This document shows positions 49,731-63,379 of a stretch of 64,000 nt of DNA, one piece after another; the first letter of the stretch is position 1, and each line of letters starts with the position of its first letter. The stretch is taken from the NCBI RefSeq assembly GCF_963576615.1, contig NC_088712.1, positions 7,818,541 through 7,882,540 on the forward strand. The letters run 5' to 3'. Origin of the DNA: Watersipora subatra (taxonomy: Eukaryota > Bryozoa > Gymnolaemata > Cheilostomatida > Watersiporidae). The position numbers and the translations under genes are program-made. The notes below the pieces were generated by a model. That model worked only from the letters and a program-made list of their open reading frames with translations. It searched no databases and had not been told where the DNA came from.

Positions 49731-50639
49731 GTCTTTGTTCTACATAGTTATCTGATCTGCAATGTACCTCATGATATAAAGTTTACTTCTCGTTATGTGT
49801 TAACTTAACACACATAGTAACTAAACACACAGAAACTTGTTACTGTGTGTTAAGTTTTATATTATGTGTTTGTGCCAACAAGATTCAGCAAAATTATGTG
49901 TGAAATACACAGCTGTTCTAGAAAACTCACTGATTTGGTATCTATGGTTTATTTAACAAGTGTTTTGATTTATAGTTTGGTATGCTTTGAAAGACAGAGG
50001 ATAAAGAATAAACTTAAAAATATGTCGAAATATTTTTTCTGCTCTAATAAACAAAACTTTTTCTTCTGAATGCGATTTATCTTTGATTTTTATTATGCAT
50101 TAGGCAAAAGCAAGTATATATAGCAAAATTTTGAGAGATCTAATTGACTACCTTAGTATATGCAAAACAATTTATTGGTTCTGAAATTTTTCACTTAAAC
50201 CTATTGTTACAGTGAACTGAACCCATTCTATTATTTTTCCATTATCAAAAACAGACAAATTGGTTTTTAAAATATTAACATTGCTCTTCACAACTCGTAG
50301 TTCAGGGTAATACAAACCTTTTGTTTCTCCTACATCAAATAAATGATAGTGCTTCCAAATTAATTGTTGTGCATTATGATTAATTTGCTGCGCCATGTAC
50401 TATTTCGATTTAAGTTTACCTGGTGTTATGTGATCACATATGATGTGGTTTATCATAACTTATGTGTTTATGTCAACTTAGGTTTTTTTTTGTTTCATGA
50501 AATATTGAGCCACTCAACTCAAACAGCCAAAACTTTTTTACTAATGACTTTCTTATTAAGCGTTGTCATTTACATCTTTGAAAAACATTTACATACTTTG
50601 AAAAACGAAGAATTGCAGAAAGACTAACAAACTTTAGAA

Positions 50640-52690
50640 ATATGTTTTTAACTGTGGATAAATACAGACAACAATGAGATGCCTCATTAATTGTATTTAA
50701 AAGTTAAACTAATTACAAATTATCAGTAAATTTTATAAGCTATTTGTTAAATTAATGCTATAATTTTTGCTTCTGTTTTGAAAAAAAGAAATATACAAGG
50801 TATGTAAATAATTTGTTTATGGTGAAAGTTTTTCTTAAACACTTGCTAAAACTTTTTGCTACCTTTGTAATTTATTTATTCACTTGATTCTATATTCTTA
50901 TGAGCCTGTTTAACATGAAAAAACGATAACTAAATGTTTAAACATTGTTTTTTATCATTGGAGGATGAATATGTAAAATTCAATGGACGAGCAAAAGTAT
51001 ACCCACACCAATAAAATACCACAATCTTAGTGTCATTCTAGAGACAGCTTTGTACAGAATTCTAGTACATTTGAAATAAGTGAATAAGTTGAAACCTTTC
51101 TGATATAAACTAAAATGACGAAAAGTGCTTTCTTCTTTGCTCATATTTGTAACACATCCGCCGATCTAATGCCGAAGTTTCTTCTATACTTGCTCACTTT
51201 CTAATTAACTATGCATAATCGTTGCTCAAGGTTTCCTAGCTAAACAAAAGAACGTGTGTGCCCAATTTATTTTTAAATGAGAATTGATGATTGCTACAAA
51301 CAAATGCTTTGAGTCTACTGGCAAATCTCTTTGCTACAAGATTAAAATCTTTATAAAGATAAAAACCTAGATATTTTTGTCAGTTTGTGTTTATATAATG
51401 TAAATATTGTTATTAATTCTGCATGGTTTAAAGTAGCTTGCATTTTAAATCATCAACATTCACTCATCACAAAGCGTAATTTAGAAGTAGGAAACGTTGT
51501 TTTCAATGCGAACCATTTTATCTTAAGGAAAAAAATACTTCACTTTTAATACATAATAAATTAGGATCAGAATATATTGTTGTTTAGACTGTAAAGCAGT
51601 CACTGCATTTTGCTGATGCACTAATTTTGTTTTATTTGAGTTATGTTTAGGTTTTCAGGATTATGCATGTTTGAAAATGATCTAATCAAAATAAACTTAA
51701 ATACTGACTTGATCTATAAGTACTTCTATACACAATAGCCTAGTTTATACCGAGTCATGATGTACAGGCTAATTACAGTAGAAATAATAAAGTTGCAACA
51801 CTTAACTCAGAAAAATGTATCAGGAGGTTTTTAATGTAAATTTGGGATAGTTTATGGTCATCATAGATTATTTTTAATTAGAAGCTACTATATTTTCACA
51901 TTTTATTCTTATCATTTTCTAAGTGTTTTTATTTGCTGGGCCGGTTTCTGCTTAATAATTAAAATCCTATGTTTTTGTTTTTTGTTTATGTTTGTTTTCC
52001 TTCTAACTTAGAACATTCAAGCGAGCTATATTATCTGCAGTTATGGTTGGTAGTTCTATTAGAAGTATTTTTATTGAAAGTGTTTCCAGGTTATTTATTC
52101 AGGTAATTATTTCTCTTGAGTGGCACATACATTTTATAAACAAATAAAATATAAGTAAAACCCAAGTTTTACTGACCTTCATGAAATTTCAAGATGTTTA
52201 TCTTGCAATACCCTTCCTTAGACCTATTTTGATCAGATTACAAAGAACTACATTGATGTTATTTTGTTAATATTTGCTTGCTCCTTTGTTTAAATGATAT
52301 GCCTGATAAGAAAATAAATTTTCAATATTTTGTTGAACCTCTAGAAATATTTTTGGAATTTTAAAGTACACAACATAAACTTATTTGGCTATGTATTTGA
52401 GACACTGGAAAAAGGTGGGAGACGACTTTACAAAGCCCATCAAAATACATAATCTTACATATTGTAACCAGTCTTCTATTAGATAGTTTCGACCATTTGT
52501 GGCCAAGATACGTTTTGATTGGAAAATATAAATTAAACAAAAAACAAAAAAAAGTTCCTAAAGACTTTGCATTTTATTTATAGTTTCTCACTTACTTTGT
52601 GCTTTTGTGGCTGTAGTTGATGCTTTTAAAGGTAGCAAGGTTGGTTCATTAGAGCTTAAATAAAAAGAGCTTTGGGCTGATATTTCACAA
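50640..52690. other. No gene recognised
   Basis: AT-rich DNA without a convincing exon or repeat boundary. A few short stretches echo the segmental-duplication sequence (for example 'ttgctacaagattaaaatct' near 51,330 and sequence near 1,670). Confidence 0.35.
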
Positions 52691-52692
52691 GA

Positions 52693-52905
52693 GTGGTAAT
52701 CTACAAAAGTATCAACTGCTGATGAACACAAATTAGAGACATAAAAACTTACATATGACTTGAATGCACACCATACTCATATGCCGATTATAAAATAGAA
52801 TTGTCAAAATTAATTTCTAGAGATCCGTTTTTTATATTAATTGGTATCTTATTTCTCAGCATGGAACACTGTAGAAGAGGTATTTATTTGATATTCAGTT
52901 TTTTC
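52693..52905. repeat. About 210-bp direct repeat, copy A
   Basis: Matches 54,720-54,923 at roughly 80 percent by eye, running from GTGGTAATC to a T-rich end. It lies about 200 bp beyond the integrase end of the Ty3/gypsy remnant. Confidence 0.75.
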
Positions 52906-53087
52906 CCACTCGCTGTATTAATAACCATTTGCTACATTATGTGTTTGAAGTATGAACGCTCAAAAACTTTATAATTTGTTTTTGTTCTACACCAAACATT
53001 GTAACCTAATGATAATAAACAACATCAAATTATCACAGTCATCTTTTAAGTGAATTCTCCAGAACACAGGTTTGTTCTACAGCCTTT

Positions 53088-55060
53088 TTAATTTATGTAC
53101 AAAATGTTCAATCTTTCATTTAGAGTGTGTTTGGAACACAAATGAGCTAATATAATTGATGGAAAAATGGCTGCAAAACTGTTTAAATTACTTAAGTTAA
53201 AATTTTGGCTTGTTGTCCGTAACTTTGTTTTTTGGTAGGCTTTCCAAGCTAATTTTAATATGTTAAAATAGACATCCAGAAACATTATTAAAGATATGCC
53301 TAAATAAATCTTTAAGAGCATGAATTGTTCTGGCAATATGCTCTGTGTAGTATCTATTATGCTGAAGCAAAGAAAGGTAAATATTTGAAAGTCACATCTT
53401 GCCTTTAAACTGCCCAGCAAAGATCAAGTGAATGCAACTCTAGGGCTCTTCTGAAATTTAGTGTTTGGCAGCTGCATGGTACATCTGCTTAAGAATGCCA
53501 CAAGAGCCTGTGATGGTCTCAGCGCCACAATTAACTCATTTGCACCATATGTAACGCCTAATCAGCTTTCTAAAATTATAGAACTCCTGGTGGAATTTGA
53601 GTAGAGTCTCTAGTGATGCAGATAAAAGTGCCTTCGTTAATACAGCTTTAAAATTTATACTTCTTTGAGTAAGAACCATACTGTCTCGTATGGTAAGAAA
53701 ATCTCTGTGCGCCAAAAATTTGTTGGGATCGTTCTCTTTAGGTTTGTTTTTACGTTAGTTTTTGTAGATTCATTAAGAGACAGTTCGAATTTTAGGATCC
53801 TGTTTTGTAGAAACCTCCTCAAACCACCCAACGTTTGATCCGCATTTAGTCACTTGGTTGCTTTTTTACTGTTTCTCTCAGCACAAAAAAAACTTCATAA
53901 GAATAAAACTGGTTGTCAGTAATCAGTTGTAGTCAAACAATGCATTGTAATTAGCATTTCTAATTATGTGATTGTGCCTTATGTCGTACTGGAAGCCGGT
54001 AAAAACCAGTTTCTATCTTTGAAGGCATTAAAAAATCATGGCAGTAAGACTTTTGCTTGGTAAATAATGCTTGCCACAAGCACATGATTTGTTTGAAAAA
54101 GAACCTTTTGTTCGTAGAGAATTTGACGGAACTTTGTGAGGCTAATCATAATGGAGAGTATTTCCGGCTCTATCCGTGAGTATTCTTTCTGATAAGTGAG
54201 AGTTTTGCAGTGAGAGTTTTGTAGTCAATGGCTATTAGAGTTTCACCATTATCATTGGTGTCCTGTAGTAAAATTACAGCAACTACTCTATTAAAGATGC
54301 ATCAGTTGCAAGTCCTAAGATTCTATTATAGTCATAAAATGATAAGTGAGTCACACTGACAACATCGTTCTTGAGCCTGATGAAGGCTCAATAATGAGTC
54401 CTTAGTTATTCCAGACATAGGGTACATTTTCTAAAAAGATAATGCAGTGATGATGCTTTTTCTGCCATGTTAAGGAAAACAGGACCATAGTAATTTATTT
54501 TTCTAACAAATACATAAATGAATGAATGAATGCATGAATGATAACTGTATAAGAGCAGTCATAAATGAAGTTAAAAAAGGTTTACTATGTTTGTCGATTA
54601 CAGAGCCTAGGTGTTTCGCAAAGCTTTTGAAAAAAATTACAATTATAAAGCCTCACGCAAAAAAAATTACTGTAGTTTTGCTAGAACCTGATTTAGGTTA
54701 ACCTCATGGTCAGCCTAAGGTGGTAATCCACACCTATCAACCACTGATGAACACAAAATAGAGACATAAAAACTTACATATGGCGTAGATGTACAATATA
54801 CTCATACACTGAAGATAGGATAGAAATGTCAAAATTTTTAAAATTTGTTTTTTATATTGATCTATTATTTCTCACCCTGGAACAATGTAGAAGAAGCATT
54901 TATTAAATATTCAACTTTTTTTTAAGCAAAGTTTTTTTTTTGTGTTTCCAACTAAGATAAGATTATCGAGGTAAACCGCCACATTTAGATGTTCTTGAGT
55001 CAAAGCCTTGAAATAGTGCAGGGCTTGAGTAAGCTCCAATGTGCATAAATCTATCAAACT
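53088..55060 (-). mobile_element. Decayed Ty3/gypsy-type pol remnant
   Basis: Minus strand, in the order expected for a gypsy pol gene. Reverse transcriptase: GAYSSPALFQ at 55,005-55,049, then after a frameshift VYLDN at 54,962-54,976 (catalytic YxDD changed to YLDN), then a weak LGSVID near 54,625. Thumb/connection: NYYGPVFLNMAEKASSLHYL at 54,428-54,495. RNase H-like: LATDASL at 54,292-54,312. Integrase: IHLIFAGQFKGKM at 53,396-53,436, with weaker matches either side. Many stops and frameshifts break it and no LTR or gag is seen. The family assignment rests on motif recognition and order; it is an old, inactive copy. Confidence 0.75.
54720..54923. repeat. About 210-bp direct repeat, copy B, inside the pol remnant
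   Basis: Partner of 52,693-52,905. It sits between the YLDN motif and the next reverse-transcriptase motif, where the remnant is about 190 bp longer than expected. That fits an insertion after the retroelement. Confidence 0.7.
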
Positions 55061-55069
55061 TTTCTCAAA

Positions 55070-58000
55070 CCAAAATTAAAATCATAAAAAATGTTAAGTA
55101 TAATATTTTCAATACAACTTTGTTAAAAAACTTTCAATACGATTCTATAAAGACTCTTCCCAATTGTTGATTCGCAAAATTTGAGCTTTACAAGTCCGAC
55201 TACTTGACTATTTTAAAATTCTAAGGCTCCATTAAAAAAACGAACATTGCCAGCTGGCATCGCTATGTCAAAACTTGCAATATTTAAAAACACAAAAAAC
55301 AAGTGCTACATCCGTTGCACTCTATTGAGTTCCAATGATTGACATTATTCTTGGCCTCATAATTTATTATTGATACAAAAAAAGTAAAATATTAAAAAGG
55401 CAACTTTAAAAAATGTTGCTCATACTATTACATCATAAATTGAAAAAGATAACGGATGATGGTAAAAAGTTAATAGCCTTTGTATAGAACCATTAATTGG
55501 GATTAATAAATTACCAAAGGAAGAGGCTATCAGTAACCTCTACATGTTACTAAATGTTACCAAAGTAAGTAGTTGCTTCCTCATCGGTTTTGAGGATGAG
55601 GAACTTCATTACATTAAAGTTGTTGGCCCCATTTGTATTGGAATGTATATATTTGGTAAAATGTAAAAACTTTTTTTATTTCCAAAAATAGATCTTTTTT
55701 AATTTGCTAAAGTTACAGAGATGAAATGCGTGCTTCAAGGCCATTGTGACATAGAAAAAATCAACAATTAATCCTTTACCTAAAGAAAAACAATTTGTTT
55801 CTTATTTAGAAACTGCTGCTTGTCACTTCAACTGATATAAGAAAATGTTGCAAAGCTAAGCAATGCTGTTTTTTGTACTGCCCATCCAGGAAGCAGAGTA
55901 GTCATTTTGCAATGAGGCAAGGAAATGCCAGGAACAGACAGTCACAGCATATGGATGTTTAAATATCAACCTAAGAATGTTACTATAACATGAAAATAAA
56001 ACTTCTTAAGAATATTTACCTGCTAGTAATAACCACCATCATTACCCTGTGCTCCAAAGTAATGGATAAAGTAATGCTTTCCCTAAGAAACTCTGAATAT
56101 TCTAAAATATCACCAAGCATTTATACATATGTATGGCTTGCTCAATAGTCAATACAGTGAGTTGTTTTCTCATTATTTCTGCTTTTTTAAATAATGAAAA
56201 GTAGCATGAGGAGACAAATCCTAGTGATGATTTCAAGCGTCCGCAGCAAAAATCTTTTAAAGAAAGTACCTAATAGTAATTCAGTGTGTGCGAGGAAGGG
56301 ATAGAAGGCATCAATTGGCTTGATCAATACGAGCAAGAGGAACGATGTCAACAACTTTGCAATGCTTCTACATAACATCAAGAAAAATTATTACTTACAA
56401 ACATGTATGTCAAACTATGTGCACCAAGCAACAAACCTGTGCTAAAAATTGACATAAAATTCTCACAAAAGTGTGACTTGATTCAATTAGTAATGACTTC
56501 CCTAAATATTAGTTTACCACTTTTGCTTGCTTTTTAGAATCAGTTTTTCATGTTATTCTCATTATTTCATTAAATATTATCTTTCTGAAATTGTCTGTTC
56601 AGTTATTGTTACTTTACTTCACAGATGGGACTACTTCAAAGAGACTGAAATTGATGTAGCAGTTTACCGATGGTAAAAATATTGTGCAAACTGAATGGAA
56701 GTTTATTTTAGCTCTGTTCATGATTTTGCGACAGGAATATAGAGCTGTTAGCTAGAAATTCATGAAAAGGTTTGGATTGCAAATAAACATTTACAACGTA
56801 TCACATTGGTCGCTGTTTGTAATGATGAGTGTCAGTATGGCACTACAGTTTAGCAGCAAACCAAGTGATTTAGACATAAACTATGTTCAGAAAAATTCTA
56901 TATTGCAAGATGCTTCTGTATGAAAATCTAGCAATCTTTATTCAGTAAGCTATGATAATGAAAAGAATAATAATTATCACAGATATTAAAATATTATATT
57001 ATTTGGAAAAAATCTTTTCATCATGAGTTTATGCAAAAGTGGGCCTATTTTCTTCAACAAAGAAAACCTATCAGCTGATAGGACAGAGACATGATGATGA
57101 TAACGCAAAGCACCCGATTCATAGCTTTATCCATTTTTAGGAATATCCGAAAAAACTAAAAATTAATTGTTTTTTGCAAGTGATATGTTCTCGCACACAA
57201 TGGACCTACAGACAAAGCTACAGACTGAAAATATTTTGATAAAAAGACTCACAACTATTTTACTAAAACTATACCAATCCTGCTATAGCTGTAAAGCTGA
57301 GTATATTTTAGGCCTGCTACTATATTATTTCAAAGCTTTTTTACATGGTCTTTATAAATGCTTTAGAAATATTTCATTTATTTTGGCTTATGATCAGAGT
57401 ACAGGTTTCTAACTAAGTTTTTAGTGCATCTTTTATTTAACTGATCTTACTGCGCATAATTTTCTTGTCTTATTAAACTATCATTTTGTCGCACCTTAAT
57501 AACTTTAGCTTGTCATTTTTGTTGGTACAGTTGTTGGAACGTGACTTATAATTAGATCATGACTCATCATCATTCGTGTGAGTTAACAGAACTTATGATT
57601 TTGACACTTTGTCATAAATAGCAATCCACTATTCTCTTTGCTAGTTAAAAAGCGATTTGTTTATTTGATAATAATGTTTGCAGTGTTTTTCCTTAGCTAT
57701 AAAGCATCATATAAACCAATTGGTACTACCACCCAAAAAATAGTTGAGCATTTTATGTTTTTTGAAACACGAAAATTGCAAAATCTAACCCATTTTTTCT
57801 CATGCACTGCATTTCTATGCTTTAACATTTAGTGTTGGCTCCACTCCCAAAAATGCTGAAATCTGAATGCATTTAATGCATTTTGCTCTGTTGCCTTTGT
57901 ACAAAACATTTCCTGCAAAAGTACTATCGAACATCATAAAAATTCTCACTGCATATGAACCTAAATTGATATTGCTCAGCTGAGCTCTCTACAGTAAAGA

Positions 58001-59820
58001 TAAAAAGTTTAACCGCACAACTACGTAGGTTTCTGCTATAAAAGCAATTTTTTATTATTCACTACTGTTTCTGTTTGACCTTATTTTACTAATATTTGCA
58101 TGCCAATGATAGATACGACGATGATGAAATAAGTTCTTTACATCTAGTAATTAAAACCAATGTACTTCACCCAGCTTCACATCTTTTAAAAATATCTACA
58201 TAATTATATATAGTGCAACTATGAATGGTCGTAACTGTAGGCTGAAGCTGTTTTTGAAAAAAACTACGAATACTTTGCAAGATTCTGGCCTTGGCCCCTA
58301 ATCTGCTATTGACATATGAACACTTGTAGTTGTCAGGTTGATCGCATTGATTTTGTCAGAGGCGTATTGGTCTAATAGAATGTTGTAATGAAAAGCATGA
58401 ATAGATAGATGCTTAGTATGCAGGCTTTCTATTCATAGATGTTTCATTGATTATTCGCGGTTCATCCAACTATGTTTACACAAGCCAGGCGAATGATGCT
58501 TGCAATGAAATATAACAATGTTAGCAATGCATTGTGTGTAGTGTTGACCAAACCTTGTTAGAACCTAAGCTATAGCCCTAAGAAATTTCTGAGCAAAACA
58601 CTGTCGAACCGGAAAGAAGATGGTAAGGCAATTTATATAAAAAATAACTTACGCACAATTTTATTAGATGTTATCAGAAAAAAATTATTATTTTCTATTA
58701 TTTGCAATTGTTATGAACACTTGAAGTGATCTGACTGACAAGATGTTTGAACATTCTAATATACAGCACATCATCGTATTTCAAACGCTCAAAAGAAATA
58801 TATGGGCAAAATTATGTCACTAATTATTGTAGCTATAGTTGACATAGGCTATTATATTCAAGTTGCAGTGTTAAAGTCTCTATTCTGGCTAACTCTTTGC
58901 AACTATAAACATTGTAACTAACACTTCGCTTCACCCGAGTATTTTAACTTTAAACAAATTTTACCAATTTCAATGTTGAAACATCTGAGCAGTCAAACCA
59001 TTTCAACCATAAAAAATCCAAAACTATAGGGAAATATTGACAATTAATAACAAAGGATACTCAAATTCTGTGCATGTTTATTTTCATAACGTGATATTTA
59101 AGCTATAATAATAGCTAGATGTAGTTTAGATTATTACTTTTTTTGCCTTTTATAAATCTAAAATTAATCGGTAGAAAGGCTTGAACATTTTTACTCGCAC
59201 AAACTTGTTTCATTCAGTTTATATTTAAGTAATTGGATTAGATGACTAAACAGTTAATACATGAAAAAGATGATGTTGAAAGACCTAATGGCTGAAAGCA
59301 AAATTTTAGCTACATTCAGTAATAAGTGCCAGTGCACCCATTTTTATTTCATAAATATTTAATCAAATAAGAGGGTTTAGTAGAAAAATCATATGTTAAA
59401 ATATGAACCGCTGATGCATTGGTAGGTTACTGACCAAATAGTTTTTTTGAGTATTAAATTAGTGTTGCAATAGCCTGATACACTGCCTATTATTAGAGAT
59501 AGTAGTTCAGGTCATTAGGCCAGTAGGTAGCTAGTGTGTTAGCTGTCAATAGCCTGTAATTCTAGCTATTTGCTTGGAAGAAACTTTGGTCAAAGCACAA
59601 TCGGAACAGCCATCATGAACAGCTCTTGTCTTGTCATCAAATTACATAAAACTGGTTTGGATGACTACCATTGTTTATGAATGATTAATAACCATTTGCC
59701 TGTTTGTATGTATCCAAAACATTGTGTCAACAAGCGTTTCTTTTGTGTGTCACTGTCTGTGGCTATATGTTATAACATAATATCTGCTGCCAGGCATTGA
59801 CTAGGATTCTTCTCATTTTT
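55070..59820. other. No gene recognised
   Basis: AT-rich DNA. The part next to 55,060 may hold more of the pol remnant, but I find no clear motif. The frames at 56,187-56,381 (-), 57,167-57,412 (+) and 57,638-57,832 (+) have no recognisable domain. Confidence 0.35.
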
Positions 59821-59824
59821 GATT

Positions 59825-60227
59825 ACTATGTTTCCATGATGCACACGGTTCACAAATTTAAACCAATTCACAAGTTACCGCATCAAAGGAATGGCATAAA
59901 CCCGTAAGCTGAGCGAGTTTTATGGTTTACAAAAATTTATCAAATCTATCATGGTTGCGAATAATGGAAACAGCACCTGCGAATGAGGCACAACAAAACA
60001 CCTCGCTCTCTTCATTTATCGATCGAGTTTCAACCGTTTGCATCGCTAACACATGCGTTGCTAAATGTTAACTTCTAGCGTACAATACCTTACCATTTTC
60101 AACAATATGCCGAAGCTCATCTGAATCATGCAAACGTTCATAGAAACCCTTAATTCAAACTGTAATGCAACTTACGCGCACCTCCAACTTTGCATAATAT
60201 GCATGATGCGAGTCATGGAAACATAGT
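59825..60227. mobile_element. 403-bp MITE-like element with 15-bp perfect terminal inverted repeats
   Basis: Begins ACTATGTTTCCATGA (59,825-59,839) and ends with its exact reverse complement (60,213-60,227). The interior is richer in CpG than the surroundings (for example ACGCGC, CGATCGAG) and has no coding frame. No clear target-site duplication is seen. It looks like a non-autonomous DNA transposon; this is inferred from structure only. Confidence 0.65.
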
Positions 60228-60764
60228 GTCTTAGATATCCCTCTTCACACACATGAATTCTTAACGTAAATTGCTACACTACTTCTACAAATAACATGGG
60301 AGCTTATGGTAATCACCTGTGTCCTTAACACTTACAAAGTTACACTCTTTAGTTTTTAATCCGATAGATTGTGGCATATGTCTATCTATCTATATATCTA
60401 TGTCTATAGAGAACACAAGTTTCAAGTTTGTAAATTGCTTCCGGTATTGCCTGAAGTCAGCTTGTTTTTGCACATGAAATAAGCTTTAGGTAGTGCATAG
60501 AAATCTGGCAGTATGATATTTTTTCACTTCTGCATGAATATTTTTGGTGTCACGGAATACCACTTTTATTCAAGTAAAAATTGTTTTACAATGATGAAAT
60601 ACTCGCAAAAATCTGTTTGTGTCATAATTTTGCTTAGAAAAATCATACTGAGAAATTAGTATAGATGGTAATAACAGTATCGTAAACTTTTATTTTGGTA
60701 TTTGAACACGATAATTTGAACTTGAAAAGGCAAATCGGATGCCTTTAAGCTTGTTGAGCTCAGC

Positions 60765-60895
60765 TTCAAGTGTGAGAATTGTTACACGCTTACAGCCTTT
60801 AAGCATGTAACAATGCTACACGTCATTGTAGCATTGTAGCAATGGCTACTATGACGTGTTCATTGTAACCAGCAATGCTTAAACCTTTTTAATGA
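60765..60895. repeat. Imperfect inverted repeat
   Basis: 'aagcatgtaacaatg' plus 'acacgtcat' on the left is mirrored by 'atgacgtgttcattgtaac' plus 'agcaatgctt' on the right, around repeats of GTAGCA/TGTAGC. Confidence 0.6.
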
Positions 60896-61903
60896 TCAAT
60901 GGTATAGCAAGTAAATTTCTGAGCTCCCAAAACTTAAGTAGAGGTTTTGAGATCAAATATTGTAAGCTTCAATGAAGAAGGCATGAAACATACCTGTGCA
61001 AAACTTGAAAGAAATTGGCAAAAATGTGAAAAATAAGCCATACTAAAAGACAGACAATGACACAGCGAGATTGATTAACTTAGATCATGATATAATATGC
61101 TACATATAATAATACATGAAGTATAAAAAATTGAAATATAGTATGCATTAATATTAAATATAATATGAAGTACAGTATCTATATATAGAAATCTCAGTGT
61201 TTGGAATGTTTATTTTTTCTTTTTTAATTGTTGTTTACAGATATACAGCAAATAAAGTTTAGCAATGAAAAATCTACACAGCACTGTATTTGTTCTCGAG
61301 ACATTTAGATGTAGAAGCAGTTAACTTAATCATTAAGCTGCACGGAATACAATTATTTGAGCAAATAGGTATTGTATTAGTTAAGATGACTCTGCATAAA
61401 GCTCTTACTCAGAGTTAATAACTGGCAATATGCACCATTACACTTGATGATTGTCAAGCTCATCCAAAACAATGATATTGTTTACGTAAATATATCAGCA
61501 AACCTCTAGTTTTCTAGGTAAGTTACTTAGTTTCATTAGGTAACAGTTATAAGTCATGTGCAACGCCGAGCATTTACCTAGTAATTTAATAGAGTAACTG
61601 GAAAGATTTGTGACAAGCATCAGCTGGTTGCTGTTACCTCAATTAACATATCCAGGAAAGCTCAGTGTAATTAGTACTCTGAACCTGATTTATTAGACTA
61701 ATTTTATTTAAAATTTAAATCTTGGTGTAGACAACTTTGAGTAAATTATATGTTGTATGATTGCAAAAGAAACAATCAGAATAATGCTTCAAAAGAAAGA
61801 AAATCGAAAAGGAAATTGATAACATTATTTTATAGAACCTTTCAACTACAAAAAGTCTGCTACATGTATATGACTTGCTGATATTAACAACATTCTGTTA
61901 AAG

Positions 61904-63375
61904 TTTTGGAAAAAAGTTATCTTGCTGGTGTCCATGCTGATCTTGACAATTGGTCAGACTGAAAGTCTACTACATGATGAAAACCTTTACAAGGTTCTTT
62001 TTGATGTCGACTTGCCGGAGGCATATGCCAAGACAAATTTTGCGCAAGAGCAAGGTGAGTACGCTCAAACATTGTAATGATGATTTATAGTAACAATTGA
62101 AGCTAAACAAATGTTACTTAATTGTTTCAGACAAGCTCTCAAAAGTTTTTTTTCTCATTTTCATGCACAACAATTAATTATGATAAACCATGCAAACTTA
62201 TTAGAAGTCACACTTGAAGAGGTAATTGATTAAAGTAACCTCAGCTAGTTGGTTAATAATGAATGCTAATCTGGGTGGAGCTCATGGAAGAACCAAACTT
62301 TTTATTAGAAGAATGCAAATACATGTAAGCCATATCATGGCCATATCATAACCAATTTACAACTTTTAAAATGGCATAATATTTTTGCAGATTATTATAA
62401 TTCTGTATTAGACCGCAGTTGGTCTGATGTGAAAATTAGGATGAGTTCCTTGTAATAACCTATTGCGTTATGATACATGATATTAAGATATAGTATGTAA
62501 AAACCAATATAATGTATGTATATATACATGTATGTATAAGGTATGCGTCTGGTATATATGTGTGGGTGTATGTGGATGTGTTTGTATGTGTGTGTGTGTG
62601 TTCGGGTGTGTGCGTGCGTGTGTGTCTGCGTGTGTGTTTGCGTGTGTGTGCATGTGTGTGTTTTTGTGCGTGTGCATGTGTGTGTGCCTAAGTGTGTGTG
62701 TGCATGTGTGCGCATGTGTACGTGTGCGCGTGTGTGCATGTGTACCCGTGTGTGCGTGTGTGTGTGTGCATGCGTCTGTGCGTGTGTGCGTGCGTGTGTG
62801 TGTTTTGTGTGTGTCTGGATTGTGTGCTTGTTTAGTGTGTGTGTTTTGTAGGTGCATTTGTGTGTGTGAGTAAAAGTGTGTGTGCTCATGTGTGGGTTGT
62901 TTGTGTGAATGTGTAAATGGTATTTCTTTTAAAGCAAACACAACATTTAATATAATGTTTGCTTTAAAATGGAAACTTTTCAGTCAATTTATTGACATAT
63001 CACTAGAAGTACTTTATCCTTCAAACTCTAAAAGGTGAAAGGTAGCAATAAATGATCGCTCATGTCACAGTGAGTTTGAGGGATCAATTCATTCGAGTTG
63101 CAATTCAAGACTAACCAATGAAAAAATACTTTGAAATTAATCAGATCAGTAAACGTTTGCATGCTATGTTACAGCCAGTTATGAATTAAAAGTATTGTGT
63201 AACGGTATTATAGCTACATTCCACAGTCACAATAGATCTGTTTAATATTTGTGTAAATCTCTTTGCAGCTATGAGACACGCTATGGCAACCCCAACCATT
63301 TACTTTGCTAGTTTACATACATTGCATTGGATTCTCCTAATTTATAGAACTGGTGAAATAACTTTTTTGAGTTAA
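61904..63375 (+). CDS. Candidate 5' exons of an unknown secreted or membrane protein
   Basis: A frame open from before 61,904 gives a basic-hydrophobic start ([19 protein letters not shown]), then a hydrophilic stretch ([13 protein letters not shown] and so on), and ends at a strong donor GAGCAAG/GTGAGT (62,054/62,055), phase 1. The only in-frame ATG is 61,934, which would shorten the signal-like segment; a possible acceptor (GTTAAAG) at 61,903 suggests the true start is in an upstream exon. The next good acceptor (AATCTCTTTGCAG, exon from 63,269) keeps phase 1 and is open to 63,375, but its sequence is less protein-like. Not recognised. The TG minisatellite lies in the intervening intron. 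Confidence 0.35.
62549..62900. repeat. TG/TGCG-rich minisatellite
   Basis: Interrupted (TG)n with CATG, CGTG and TCTG variants over about 350 bp. The overlapping cysteine/valine and threonine/histidine frames on the two strands are artefacts of the repeat. Confidence 0.95.
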
Positions 63376-63379
63376 CTTT

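Noticed and set aside
61265-61320. Short ATG frame after a strong acceptor at 61,240
   Set aside because: It stops after 19 codons with no good donor and contains an AATAAA just before the ATG; it does not join in frame to the exon at 61,904.
62395-62941. Long Thr/His and Val/Cys frames on both strands
   Set aside because: They come from the TG minisatellite; all frames are open because the repeat contains few stops.
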